Source: Spirometra erinaceieuropaei
Lineage: Eukaryota > Platyhelminthes > Cestoda > Diphyllobothriidea > Diphyllobothriidae
DNA: 64,000 bases
NCBI GenBank assembly: GCA_902702965.1
Contig: CACRXP010000094.1
Location: 397,801-461,800 of the forward strand
Direction: 5' to 3'
Part shown: one piece after another, positions 43,333 to 51,606 of the stretch
How the letters are laid out: each line of letters begins with the position of its first letter
How positions within the stretch are numbered: the first letter of the stretch is position 1
The notes under the pieces: model-generated
The model's input: the letters and a program-made list of their open reading frames with translations, nothing else
Told to the model about the DNA's origin: nothing
Database searches by the model: none
Made by a program: the position numbers and the translations under genes

Positions 43333-45618
43333 CAACTGACTTCTTTCCACCGCTCTCGCGATCACGGTGTGTTACCGAAGTTTGTTCATTTCAAACCGGC
43401 GTTGCCGAATGAGACCGGGAGATTTCTTGCGTGCAAATACGGATGGTGTGTTTTGAGTGCTGTAATATCTGATGTTCACAATAGTCTCCACAAATTCGAA
43501 GCAAAAATTACTGACCTAAAAAATCAATGCGCTGTAGTGCTACCAAAGCACGCATTCCAGGATATGCAGCAAAGAATAAACGCCACCACCAAGGATGCAA
43601 AATTGAAGAAGAGACTTGATCTCCAGGAGAAAATGCAATCACTTCTCCGTCCTACGAACCGAGGAAATTTGACCACGAGAGTTGTCAACCTACCGAAGAG
43701 GAGTCTCTCACCTGCGGAAATCACCCTCCGATCAAAGATACTAGGATTTAATCATGCGGATGCCACACCTACCGACTTCCTAGCTGGGCTTGAGTCCATT
43801 CTACTGGCCTCCAACATTCCGAAAGACATGCGCGCGAACATACGAAGCTGCGCCACCAGTATTCTCCGGCAAAAAAGATACCAAAAAAATCTACCTGCCG
43901 AAGAAGCGCAGGCATTACGATCATTGAAGTCGGATCACAGTATTGTCATTGTTCCCGCAGACAAGGGTGGCGCTACTGTCATCATGGACGCAATTGAATA
44001 CGTTGACAAGGCGAATGAAATCTTCAGTGACATGGAGGCCTATACCCTTCCTACTGAAAATCCGACTAAAAAGCAAACCGCAGGCATCAAAAAGAAGGTT
44101 AATGAGCTCGCTCGTTTGAAAGTTATCAGTCCAGATGACTCCAACTTGATGACCCTTAGTGATCCCCACATCGCGCACGCGTATAGCCTCCCGAAAGTGC
44201 ACAAGGTGGATGTCCGCCTGAGGATTATAGTGCCACTTATCGGATCACCCACTTACAATATGGCTAAGTGGTTATACAGTCGTCTGAAGCGGCTCACTTA
44301 TGAATCGGACTACAGCATTAACAACTCTCATGCGTTCCTCCGCAGAATACAAGGCCGCAGAGTAAGTACCGATGAATGCTTCCTGTCCTTTGACGTCGTT
44401 GCCTTGTTTTCTTCCATACAACACGATTTGGCGATTGAATGCGTAACCCAACGCCTACAGAACAATCCTATTGAGATCCCAACGCAGCATGTTATAGAAG
44501 TGCTAAATCTTTGCCTTAGGAACTATTGTCAATTTGGTAATAGGCACTACCAACAGGTAAAGGGAACCCTGATGGGCTCACCAATATCAGGACTGTTCGC
44601 CAAACTAGTTTTGCAGCGACTAGAAGAGAGAGTTTTCCTAACTATCAAGCCCAAACTATGGCTTCGTTGCGTTGATGACACCTTTGTCATAATAAAGAAG
44701 TGCGAAGTCGAACGTCTTCATGAGAGACTGAATGACGTCTTCCCAGCCATACAGTATACGCGCGAAGAGGCAACTGGAGACAGCTTGCCGTTTCTGGACG
44801 TGAGAATACAGAAGTTAAGCGATGGTACCCTGGCAACAAGCGTCCATAGGAAAGACTTTAATTCTGAGATTATCCTCAACTATGGAAGCAACCACCCCGC
44901 AGCTCACAAAAGAAGCTGCGTCCGAACTCTGTTCCACCGGGCCTACCGTTATTGTAACAGCAACGATCTCCTGAACAAAGAGCTTGCTCACCTGTATCGG
45001 TTATTCCGCTCTAACGGATATCCGATCAGTTTTGTAAAGAACTGTCTCAGGCACCAGACACAGTCGCAAGACCCCACTCCCAACGGAGAGATTGTGACGC
45101 GAAAATTCTACTCCTTGCCATATATGCGTGGAACTTCCGAAATAATCGCCCGGCAGTTCAGCCGCTTGGGTATTCACGTTGCCCACAAACCTGCATCTTC
45201 ACTACGCGCAGCACTATCTCGAGTGAAAGATCCCATCCCGAAAGAGCAACAAACGAATGTAATTTATCGCATCCCATGTGCTAATTGCTCTTGCGTGTAT
45301 GTTGGCCATACAGGTCGATGCCTGGGCACCCGTATCAACGAACACAAACTAGCTTTCCGTCGGCGAGATCCGCTGTCCCTCGTCATTGCCCATGCAGTCG
45401 AGTACGACCACCGATTCAATTGGGATGGCATTGAGGTCGTCGCCATGGCTAACACAAAGCGAGCGAGGGAATTTCTCGAGGCTTGGTACTCCGATGCGGG
45501 TAGTATCAACCGCCACGTTGACTTTGATACTCATCACGAGGGTCTACGTTCACGAATTACTGCCGATGCCCTAATCACGCAGCAACGACCGCGAATACAG
45601 CCGCCGCATTCCGACTGA
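43333..45618 (+). CDS. PLE polyprotein: reverse transcriptase + GIY-YIG endonuclease
   Basis: One uninterrupted frame of about 761 codons from the preceding stop; counting from a GTG at 43369 it has 749. No upstream ATG exists, and the first ATG is internal (residue 65), so the true start is unclear. The RT blocks are IVPADKGGATVIMD (195-207), the PLE-specific SLPKVHK (273-279), LRIIVPLIGSP (284-294), SFDVVALF (motif A, Asp342), KGTLMGSPISGLFA (motif B), LRCVDDTFVI (motif C, 432-441) and LPFLDVRI. The GIY-YIG endonuclease blocks are VIYRIPC (631-637), CANC, VYVGHTGR (643-650), TRINEH (Arg655) and FLEAWYSD (Glu704). The first residue of YVDD is Cys here; both catalytic Asp remain. Expected functions are target cleavage and target-primed reverse transcription. 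Its RT belongs to the telomerase-related Penelope group. Confidence 0.93.
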   Translation, partial: QLTSFHRSRDHGVLPKFVHFKPALPNETGRFLACKYGWCVLSAVISDVHNSLHKFEAKITDLKNQCAVVLPKHAFQDMQQRINATTKDAKLKKRLDLQEKMQSLLRPTNRGNLTTRVVNLPKRSLSPAEITLRSKILGFNHADATPTDFLAGLESILLASNIPKDMRANIRSCATSILRQKRYQKNLPAEEAQALRSLKSDHSIVIVPADKGGATVIMDAIEYVDKANEIFSDMEAYTLPTENPTKKQTAGIKKKVNELARLKVISPDDSNLMTLSDPHIAHAYSLPKVHKVDVRLRIIVPLIGSPTYNMAKWLYSRLKRLTYESDYSINNSHAFLRRIQGRRVSTDECFLSFDVVALFSSIQHDLAIECVTQRLQNNPIEIPTQHVIEVLNLCLRNYCQFGNRHYQQVKGTLMGSPISGLFAKLVLQRLEERVFLTIKPKLWLRCVDDTFVIIKKCEVERLHERLNDVFPAIQYTREEATGDSLPFLDVRIQKLSDGTLATSVHRKDFNSEIILNYGSNHPAAHKRSCVRTLFHRAYRYCNSNDLLNKELAHLYRLFRSNGYPISFVKNCLRHQTQSQDPTPNGEIVTRKFYSLPYMRGTSEIIARQFSRLGIHVAHKPASSLRAALSRVKDPIPKEQQTNVIYRIPCANCSCVYVGHTGRCLGTRINEHKLAFRRRDPLSLVIAHAVEYDHRFNWDGIEVVAMANTKRAREFLEAWYSDAGSINRHVDFDTHHEGLRSRITADALITQQRPRIQPPHSD

Positions 45619-45745
45619 TTCACCACCCGCCCTCCCCCTCCAGCACGGTGTGCCGTAATTGTTCCGCCTCCTCTCCCTTCCCCGCCCCTCACTCAATGAC
45701 CTCCCATGACCTCGGGAGCCCACCCCCCCTCACACGTCAGTGGTC

Positions 45746-45893
45746 TGTTCTGTCCTATCACACTAACTGATCTACTGTGACAATTTAACTTTATCCCTCG
45801 TTTTCATTTCGTCTGACGACGGGTTGGTGTCACCAGCTCGAAAATTCACGAGTACAACTCGACATTTCCGAGGAACCTCTTATATTTTTTCAT
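45746..45893 (+). repeat. PLE right inverted terminal repeat
   Basis: Starts TGTTCTGTCCTATCACACTA and ends AGGAACCTCTTATATTTTTT. Contains the complete hammerhead motif at 45808-45852. Confidence 0.88.
45808..45852 (+). ncRNA. Type-I hammerhead ribozyme motif (PLE 3' end)
   Basis: Stem I UUCGU/ACGAG has five pairs including one G-U. CUGACGA is at 45813-45819, stem II GGGUUGGUG/CACCAGCUC is long with a very small loop, and GAAA is at 45840-45843. A minimal stem III (A-U) precedes the UUC cleavage triplet ending at 45847. All conserved core bases are present and the motif is sense to the PLE ORF. Confidence 0.78.
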
Positions 45894-45924
45894 TATATCA
45901 ACTCGGAATGCATACCCCCTCTGA

Positions 45925-45983
45925 GCTACATATATATTTATTTATATATATATGCATGTTGCACACTTAGCGAGCTGCTCATG

Positions 45984-46031
<48 letters not shown>
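45925..46031. repeat. (TA)n microsatellite between two PLEs
   Basis: Two TA-rich runs (about 45927-45953 and 45986-46031) separate the end of the plus-strand PLE from the end of the minus-strand copy. Confidence 0.9.
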
Positions 46032-46036
<5 letters not shown>

Positions 46037-46442
46037 CAGAAGGCTCGTCGGAAAATCGAGGTATACTCGTGAATTTTCAAGTCGGTTACACCAACCCGTC
46101 GTCAGACGAAAATGAAAAGTGTGAGGGAGATAATCCTACTGGGGAGTCAGGGGGACATCGAGGTTACATCGACAAGATAGGCGTTTATGTGTGGGGGTGA
46201 AGAACGTGTTTGGATAGGTGGCGGACGTTAGGGGTGGCGTTGGGGGTTTCACACATGGTTCACTCTGTGGGGGAGGTGCTGAATCCATGATATTCTACAT
46301 CGCCGAACATGGATTAGCAGTTGGTGGCTTAGGGTGGGCGCAAGCCGGCGAACCGTGAACGTAAGCCTTCGTATTGAGCGTCCAAGTCGACATGGCGGTT
46401 GATGCTATTGCTATTAGAGTGCCAAGCTTCTAGAAACTCTCG
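46032..46442 (-). mobile_element. Second PLE, convergent, truncated by gap
   Basis: The terminal repeat at 46035-46130 matches the right repeat of the preceding element in reverse orientation. Further in, the minus strand reads REFLEAWHSNSNSINRHVDL and GLRSRF, the end of the GIY-YIG region, before entering the run of Ns. The hammerhead at 46066-46110 has a complete core. Confidence 0.8.
46066..46110 (-). ncRNA. Type-I hammerhead ribozyme motif (PLE 3' end)
   Basis: Minus strand: stem I UUCGU/ACGAG, CUGACGA (46105-46099), stem II GGGUUGGU paired with AACCGACUU (G-U pairs included), GAAA (46078-46075), a minimal A-U stem III and the UUC cleavage triplet (46073-46071). Confidence 0.72.
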
Positions 46443-46959
46443 NNNNNNNNNNNNNNNNNNNNNNNNNNNNNNNNNNNNNNNNNNNNNNNNNNNNNNNNNN
46501 NNNNNNNNNNNNNNNNNNNNNNNNNNNNNNNNNNNNNNNNNNNNNNNNNNNNNNNNNNNNNNNNNNNNNNNNNNNNNNNNNNNNNNNNNNNNNNNNNNNN
46601 NNNNNNNNNNNNNNNNNNNNNNNNNNNNNNNNNNNNNNNNNNNNNNNNNNNNNNNNNNNNNNNNNNNNNNNNNNNNNNNNNNNNNNNNNNNNNNNNNNNN
46701 NNNNNNNNNNNNNNNNNNNNNNNNNNNNNNNNNNNNNNNNNNNNNNNNNNNNNNNNNNNNNNNNNNNNNNNNNNNNNNNNNNNNNNNNNNNNNNNNNNNN
46801 NNNNNNNNNNNNNNNNNNNNNNNNNNNNNNNNNNNNNNNNNNNNNNNNNNNNNNNNNNNNNNNNNNNNNNNNNNNNNNNNNNNNNNNNNNNNNNNNNNNN
46901 NNNNNNNNNNNNNNNNNNNNNNNNNNNNNNNNNNNNNNNNNNNNNNNNNNNNNNNNNNN
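46443..46959. other. Assembly gap (517 Ns)
   Basis: Unknown sequence. The gap falls inside the second PLE, as expected for collapse of similar copies. Confidence 0.99.
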
Positions 46960-47220
46960 CAATGGTAGAGCGTTCAACTCCATGACCAAAGATCCCGGGT
47001 TCGAATCTCAAGTGATCCACACTTGGGGTTGGGTATGACTGGCTGATGACGGCTAATAAGCCAGAAATGGCTATTCCGGTCTCCCTTGTCTTTGTCGGTA
47101 TAACCTTTCCAACATATATCACTAGTCGCTGTGCGACTGCCCGCGAGGGTTTAAGTATGAGCCCCAAGGCACAACGGAACGAGCATGTTCCGTAACCAGA
47201 TCGGTGTGCACCCACTATCA
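46960..47220 (+). repeat. SINE family A copy beside the gap
   Basis: The plus strand reads CAATGGTAGAGCGTTCAACT (box A region) and GATCCCGGGTTCGAATCTC (box B). Body blocks follow: TGACTGGCTGATGACGGCTA, AGCCAGAAATGGCTATTCCG and CTCCCTTGTCTTTGTCGGTA. A further block (GGCACAACGGAACGAGCATG, then CCAGATCGGTGTGC) continues to a (TA)n run at 47222. The tRNA-like head is the clearest in the family. Confidence 0.75.
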
Positions 47221-47279
47221 TAATATATATATATATATATATGCTGATAGAAGCGAAGATGCGCGTCCCCGGACATAAA

Positions 47280-47438
47280 TAAGAAGAAGAGGCGATCTCG
47301 GGAACCATTGTTATATTGCCCTGACGTTTCAAAATCAAACAAGATTTTATCGTCGGAGGTGAGTTTAGTACCACGCCTCACAGTATTTATAGGCGGTGAC
47401 GATCTTGTTACAACGGGTTTGCGTCTATTCGGGGGCTG
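47280..47438 (+). repeat. Mini-PLE left inverted repeat
   Basis: Begins TAAGAAGAAGAGGCGATCTC and ends GTCTATTCGGGGGCTG. The antisense hammerhead variant lies at about 47320-47362 (CCGACGA in place of CUGACGA). Confidence 0.9.
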
Positions 47439-47451
47439 ATGACGCGGCGAA

Positions 47452-48117
47452 ACAACGAACGTCATTTTTCGGATCCAGTGCAGTTCCTGTGATATGAACT
47501 ATATTGGAGAGACCGGCAAACGACTGCACACCCGTGTTGCAGAGCACATGTGGGCAGTTAGGCGGATGGACCCGTTGTCTCTAGTGGCAGAACACTGCGC
47601 AAACTCTGGACACACGTTCGCCTTCCAGAATGCTGAAATCCTGGGCCGGGGAAACGACCGCATCACGAGGGAAACAATCGAGGCCTGGCACACTGGCGCG
47701 AACTCCATCAACCGCAGCGTAGCGCTTCCTGAGGCTTACCAGGCCCTCCGGACGCAGCTTAGTGAACAGAAGAGCAGAGTCAGGCTGCGACAAGACAGAA
47801 ACCCAAGTACGGCCGAGTCCATGGGGGCCACACGCGCAGCCCTACTTCAACCCGAATCTGACGAAGGTGCGATCGGCACTAAAGCCGCGTCGTCCACTTA
47901 TCTGGCAGGTGTGAGGACGAACGATCGCAGTAACGCCGACGGACCCGATGAAGGTGCTATCATCACTGCCACTCATGCGGCAGGTGAGAACACAAGTGAC
48001 GGCAGGGTGACAAAGAAGATTGCCAGCCTAGGACGAGAGCTAAGGTCAATGCAAACACGTGCGATGACAGCTAAGCGTCCAAACGACAGCCCCCGAATAG
48101 ACGCAAACCCGTTGTAA
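47452..48117 (+). CDS. Stand-alone PLE GIY-YIG endonuclease ORF
   Basis: The frame reads TTNVIFRIQCSSCDMNYIGE from about 47452; an ATG at 47494 would start inside the domain and skip the GIY half, so a functional protein would need a start further upstream. Visible motifs are VIFRI (GIY position, Tyr replaced by Phe), the Cys pair CSSC, NYIGETGK (YIG), RVAEH (catalytic-helix Arg and the His partner) and IEAWHTGANSINR (catalytic Glu). A long, hydrophilic, Thr/Ala-rich tail runs about 100 residues to a stop inside the right repeat. It lacks the RT and cannot copy itself. It could be a truncated copy or a non-autonomous endonuclease carrier; expression is unknown. Confidence 0.75.
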   Translation, partial: TTNVIFRIQCSSCDMNYIGETGKRLHTRVAEHMWAVRRMDPLSLVAEHCANSGHTFAFQNAEILGRGNDRITRETIEAWHTGANSINRSVALPEAYQALRTQLSEQKSRVRLRQDRNPSTAESMGATRAALLQPESDEGAIGTKAASSTYLAGVRTNDRSNADGPDEGAIITATHAAGENTSDGRVTKKIASLGRELRSMQTRAMTAKRPNDSPRIDANPL

Positions 48118-48245
48118 CAAGATCGTCACCGCCTATAAATACTGTGAGGCGTGGTACTAAACTCACCTCCGACGATGAAATCTTGTTTGATTTTGAAACG
48201 TCAGGGCAATATAACAATGGTTCCCGAGATCGCCTCTTCTTCTTA
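48087..48245 (+). repeat. Mini-PLE right inverted repeat
   Basis: Begins CAGCCCCCGAATAGACGC and ends CGCCTCTTCTTCTTA. Contains the sense hammerhead variant at about 48165-48212: CCGACGA, stem II AAAUC/GAUUU, GAAAC, GUC. Only core position U4 departs from consensus (C). Confidence 0.9.
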
Positions 48246-48263
48246 TATATATATATATATATA

Positions 48264-48301
<38 letters not shown>

Positions 48302-48305
48302 CAGA

Positions 48306-48555
48306 ATAATATTACCGACAAAGACAAGGGAGACTGGAATGGCCATTTCTGGCTTATTAGTCGTCGTCAGCCAGCCATACCCAAGCCCGATGTGTGAAAC
48401 CCCCGAGCCTCGAACTCGCGACCTGTTGGTTTAGAAGTCAACGCCTATACTCACCGGGCCACGAGCCCGTTGCCTTTTCGGTTTTTGATCGGGAATATAC
48501 AATGTTAGGGGGCGCTCACCGATCGTTCATACGGAACTCACTCGTTCCGTTCATC
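48306..48555 (-). repeat. SINE family A, best-preserved copy
   Basis: On the minus strand a tRNA-like head (GTGGCCCGGTGAGTATAGGC, GGTCGCGAGTTCGAGG) leads to TGGCTGGCTGACGACGACTA, AGCCAGAAATGGCCATTCCA and CTCCCTTGTCTTTGTCGG. It abuts the (TA)n of the mini-PLE on the left and the PLE 3' end on the right. Confidence 0.8.
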
Positions 48556-48719
48556 ATCCCCAAAAGACGACGAAGAAGAAAAATGGACGATCGCATGGAC
48601 CACAGTGTATTTGTGCTGACGTTTCGGAAACTTCCTCGTTCGCACCATCAGAGTGGTGGGGTGTCTGTTCCTGCTTGCTCGAATTCGTTCTGCCTCGCCG
48701 CCCGTCTTGTGTTATAAGC

Positions 48720-49492
48720 ATGCCTGACGCACGGACTCTGACCTGCATTCTGGCTGGGGATTGGCTTTGGTTCCTCCGCGGGTGGCTAGTGACCGCTTCT
48801 GTGACCTCTGCCTCCTGACCGGCTGTCGTAATCGCTGCAAATCCTGTGTGCCCATGGGCCCTCACCTCATTATCGGATGGACTGATCAGTTGCCGTTGCA
48901 TGTGCGAATCATGCTTGGCTGTCTGGGCGCGCCGGTGGGGCGATGTCTCGCGTTCGTCGTGTGACCTCCAGCTGGCTCCTTCCCCCTGCTGTGAAGGTGA
49001 CAACTGTTGGAGGAGCCGCAACTCGCTCGCCAGTACTGTCGGCCCCGTCTGGACTGACTGGAGTCTTGTGCGCAGCGCCTGGAAGGCCGGATGAAGATCA
49101 ATAGCCCTGTTGATTGTGCCAACTGAGGACCAGCTTCCGAGCACCAGCCTAGCCATCTTGTCATGGGCTCGACTGAGGACGCTTGCTTCCCCAAAGGCGA
49201 AACTATGTTTCTCCTGTTGCATGTGACCATATACCAGTGACAGTTTGTCCTCGCGGTTTACTGCAAGATGGTGTTCATGCAGTCTTTTGCAGAGGCTTTT
49301 CCCCGTTTCACCAACATACCATGCATTGCAATTTTGGCACGGTATGCTGTAGACCACTGCTGATTTTTCCGTTGCTGGTAGCGGGTCTTTGGGTCTCATT
49401 ATCTGCCGTCTGATGGTGGTTTCCGGTTTATGGGCCACCCCAATCCCAAAAGGGTTTAGGATTCTAGCTGTCGCCTCGGAAACATTCTTCAC
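48720..49492 (-). pseudogene. PLE GIY-YIG endonuclease region, intact motifs
   Basis: KNVSEATARIL and GIGVAHKPETTIRRQIMRP lead into the domain: SAVVYSIPC (GIY), CQNCNA (Cys pair), WYVGETGKSL (YIG), CKRLHEHHLA (Arg and His) and LGSWSSVGTINRAID, where the usual catalytic EAW reads GSW. The frame continues through a long Gln/Ser-rich tail (LRLLQQLSPSQQGEG). The missing Glu argues against nuclease activity. The frame is otherwise open for more than 250 codons. Confidence 0.75.
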
Positions 49493-50485
49493 GTAGGGGA
49501 TTTCCAGCCAAAACTTCGGCTTCTCACCGTCTGATCACTGACGGGTAGTCGTTCGTCGGCACTCACGTATGAAGGATCGTGGGTAACCATTGGCTGTGAA
49601 TAAGGCATGTAGATATTTTGTCTCCTCCTTTTTCCCGTCGTCTTCGCTACAGTGTGTTTGAACTCGTTGGAAGAGAGGCCGTAGAAACGCGCCATGGCGG
49701 CATCTGTGGCTCTTGCCGCCAATGCCTCATTTCTTTTGAGGGCTCCAGCCTTCCCCAACTTGTCTATTGCCCTGTTTACGCTATTTACGTGCTTCTTGAA
49801 CTCTCCACTCTCCGAAAGCTCATAGGCACCTTCGTCCTCCAACAGACTTTATCGTGTAATCGGTATTATCCATGACAACAGTCGAGCGTCCCTTGTCGGC
49901 GGCCAGGGTGACGATATCCCTCATCTTCCAAATTCTCAGAAGCTCTTGGTCTTCAGTTTCGGAAATCGCCCTCTGAGGTTTGTGCCGGAGGAGAAGGGTT
50001 GACACTTGTTGCCGTATGGAATTTTTGCACTCTTCGTTTGCCTCACATTTCTGGAGCGCTGACTCGAAGGATGCGATGAAGTGTTCTGGTATAGCATCTT
50101 TCGTGTTGAATTTAGTTTCATAGGACAAAACCGATAGCTGTTTTTGCGTGAGATGACGAGAGGAGAAGTTGTGAACCAGGACACTGTCAGTATGGGGTCG
50201 CGTTGGTGGACTTATTTTTTCGAACTTCTTTAGCAGTTGGCTGTCGCGCAACCTGCGGTGGCAATGTGCACTACTGAGTACGGTCGCTTCTATGACTTTC
50301 ATCTCGTGTTCAGTAAATATCGACTGGCAGATGGAGAAATGCTGTTCTATCTCTCGTCGGTACTTACGGATGCGAGAGTGGCCGTCTTGAATCAAAACTC
50401 TGATCATCTTCTTCGTTAATTCGGCCATTGTTCGCTGGCAAAGGTCGGTCATCACAGGCAGGTTATATCGGAGACATTTCGGCAA
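49489..50485 (-). pseudogene. PLE N-terminal and truncated RT region
   Basis: The frame from 50485 has an N-terminal helical region (SRIRKYRREIEQHFSICQSI), then HLTQKQLSVLSYETKFN, IPEHFIASFESAL and the first RT block DIVTLAADKGRSTVVMDN. A frameshift near 49840 shifts to 49842-49489: EDEGAYELSESGEFKKHVNS and AIDKLGKAGAL, then MARFYGL where the PLE SLPKVHK block should begin. RT motifs A, B and C are all absent before the endonuclease. A deletion of roughly 250 codons is inferred by comparison with the element at 43.3 kb. Confidence 0.8.
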
Positions 50486-50598
50486 GACGTTCTCATCAAG
50501 GCAACGGTGCAGGAACCTCAGCTGTGCGTCGGTAAATGACTCTCGTTTGACAAAAGTCTCCCATCTGCGTGCAGAGCAGAGGGCTGTGCGCCCATATA

Positions 50599-51598
50599 CA
50601 GTGCGCGACCTATCTCATGAAATGTTGGCTAAAATTTTGAAATGCGTTTTCGATTAGGGAGAATCACTTGGTAGCGGTTGCGATACTGATAATCGTAAGG
50701 CATACTCTTATAACATTTTAGACTCGGCAGGATGTCGGCCTTAAAATGCACTTTTTTTTCAATCTCCTGTAGAAATCTTGCTCGGTAAAAAAATGATTAC
50801 TTAAGTAGCATGCATTTTTTCCATTGATTTTCGATGGTCTTGGAAATTCAAATATATTTTATAGAAACCACAAACAAAAATGTGCTTTCTTTTAGTAAAT
50901 CAATAGAGAATCACCTCTGCTTCATAGTTTATACTTAAGGAAGAAGTATGATTAGGTTTTAAAAAAGTTTTCTAATTACCGAAAAATTTGGAGCCTGATC
51001 ACTCGTTGCATTAGCGCTTAGTGATTACAATCTACAAGGTGCATGCGTTCAACGTAAAGAAAAACCCATATTTTTCTTTGTCATTTAAGAGATATTATAC
51101 AAGGTCCATAGAATTTTGCAATGGATGCGGACCATATGGTACATTTCATGAGCAGCAGTGGTAAACGGCCAGGTACGATGCTATGTGAATGGACATATCG
51201 CGGTCATAAAAAGGTCTCATAATAAGAAACTTTTTTAAAACCTAATCATGCTCCTTACTTAAGTAAAAAATATGAAGCAGACGTGATTCTCTACTGATTG
51301 ACTAAAAGAAAGCACATTTTTTGCTTGTGGTTTCTATAAAATGCATTTGAATTTCCAAGACCTTTGAAAATCAATGGGAAAATTGCATGCTACTTAATTA
51401 GTCATTTTTTTTACCAAGCACGCTTTCTACAGGCGATTGAAAAAAGTGCATTTTAAAGCCGATTTCCTGCCGAGTGTAAAATAATATAAGAGTATGCCTT
51501 AAGATAATCAATATCACAACTGCGACTAAGTAATCCTTCCTAATCGAAAACGCATTTCATAATTTCAGCCTTCATTGCATGAGGTAGGTCACGCACTG
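50599..51598. mobile_element. 1000-bp palindromic TA-flanked MITE (mariner-like)
   Basis: The ends are exact: TA|CAGTGCGCGACCTATC ... GGTAGGTCACGCACTG|TA. The arms are roughly 390-400 bases each (50599 to about 50995 and about 51205-51598) around a loop of about 200 bases. Mirrored landmarks include GAAATGCGTTTTCGATTAGG, ACTCTTATAACATTTTAGAC, GATTACTTAAGTAGCATGCA and TAGGTTTTAAAAAAGTTT. No ORF. The TA duplication and CAGTG ends suggest a Tc1/mariner-mobilised foldback element. Confidence 0.88.
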
Positions 51599-51606
51599 TA
51601 TGTATG

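Larger units (their letters stand above)
43100..45893 (+). mobile_element. Near-intact PLE in inverted terminal repeats
   Basis: The ~2.8 kb element has inverted terminal repeats at 43100-43244 and 45746-45893 (about 90 percent identical by eye), one long polyprotein ORF, and (TA)n at or near both outer ends. Each terminus carries a hammerhead-like motif, sense at the 3' end and antisense at the 5' end. It is the best-preserved element in the window. Confidence 0.9.
47280..48245 (+). mobile_element. Mini-PLE with near-identical inverted repeats
   Basis: The 966-bp element has 159-bp inverted repeats (47280-47438 and 48087-48245) that differ at one base by my alignment. They flank only a GIY-YIG endonuclease frame. 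It has (TA)n on both sides (47222-47242 and 48246-48299). The RT is absent. Repeat identity implies recent formation. Both repeats carry the same hammerhead variant. Confidence 0.88.
48556..50490 (-). mobile_element. Internally deleted PLE lacking the RT core
   Basis: The minus-strand element retains the N-terminal polyprotein region (50485-49820), a short middle (49842-49489), the complete GIY-YIG region (49492 to about 48720) and a 3' terminus with a hammerhead-like motif at 48618-48662 (CUGAUGG, GAAAC, GUC). Its 5' end is followed within 110 bases by a TA-flanked palindromic MITE. Confidence 0.82.

Noticed and set aside
46399..47374. Long ORFs across 46443-46959
   Set aside because: They are mostly Ns and have no coding evidence across the gap.
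47280..48245. CRISPR or integron-like cassette because of near-identical repeats
   Set aside because: The repeats are inverted, occur only twice and enclose a PLE endonuclease. The surrounding genome is eukaryotic.
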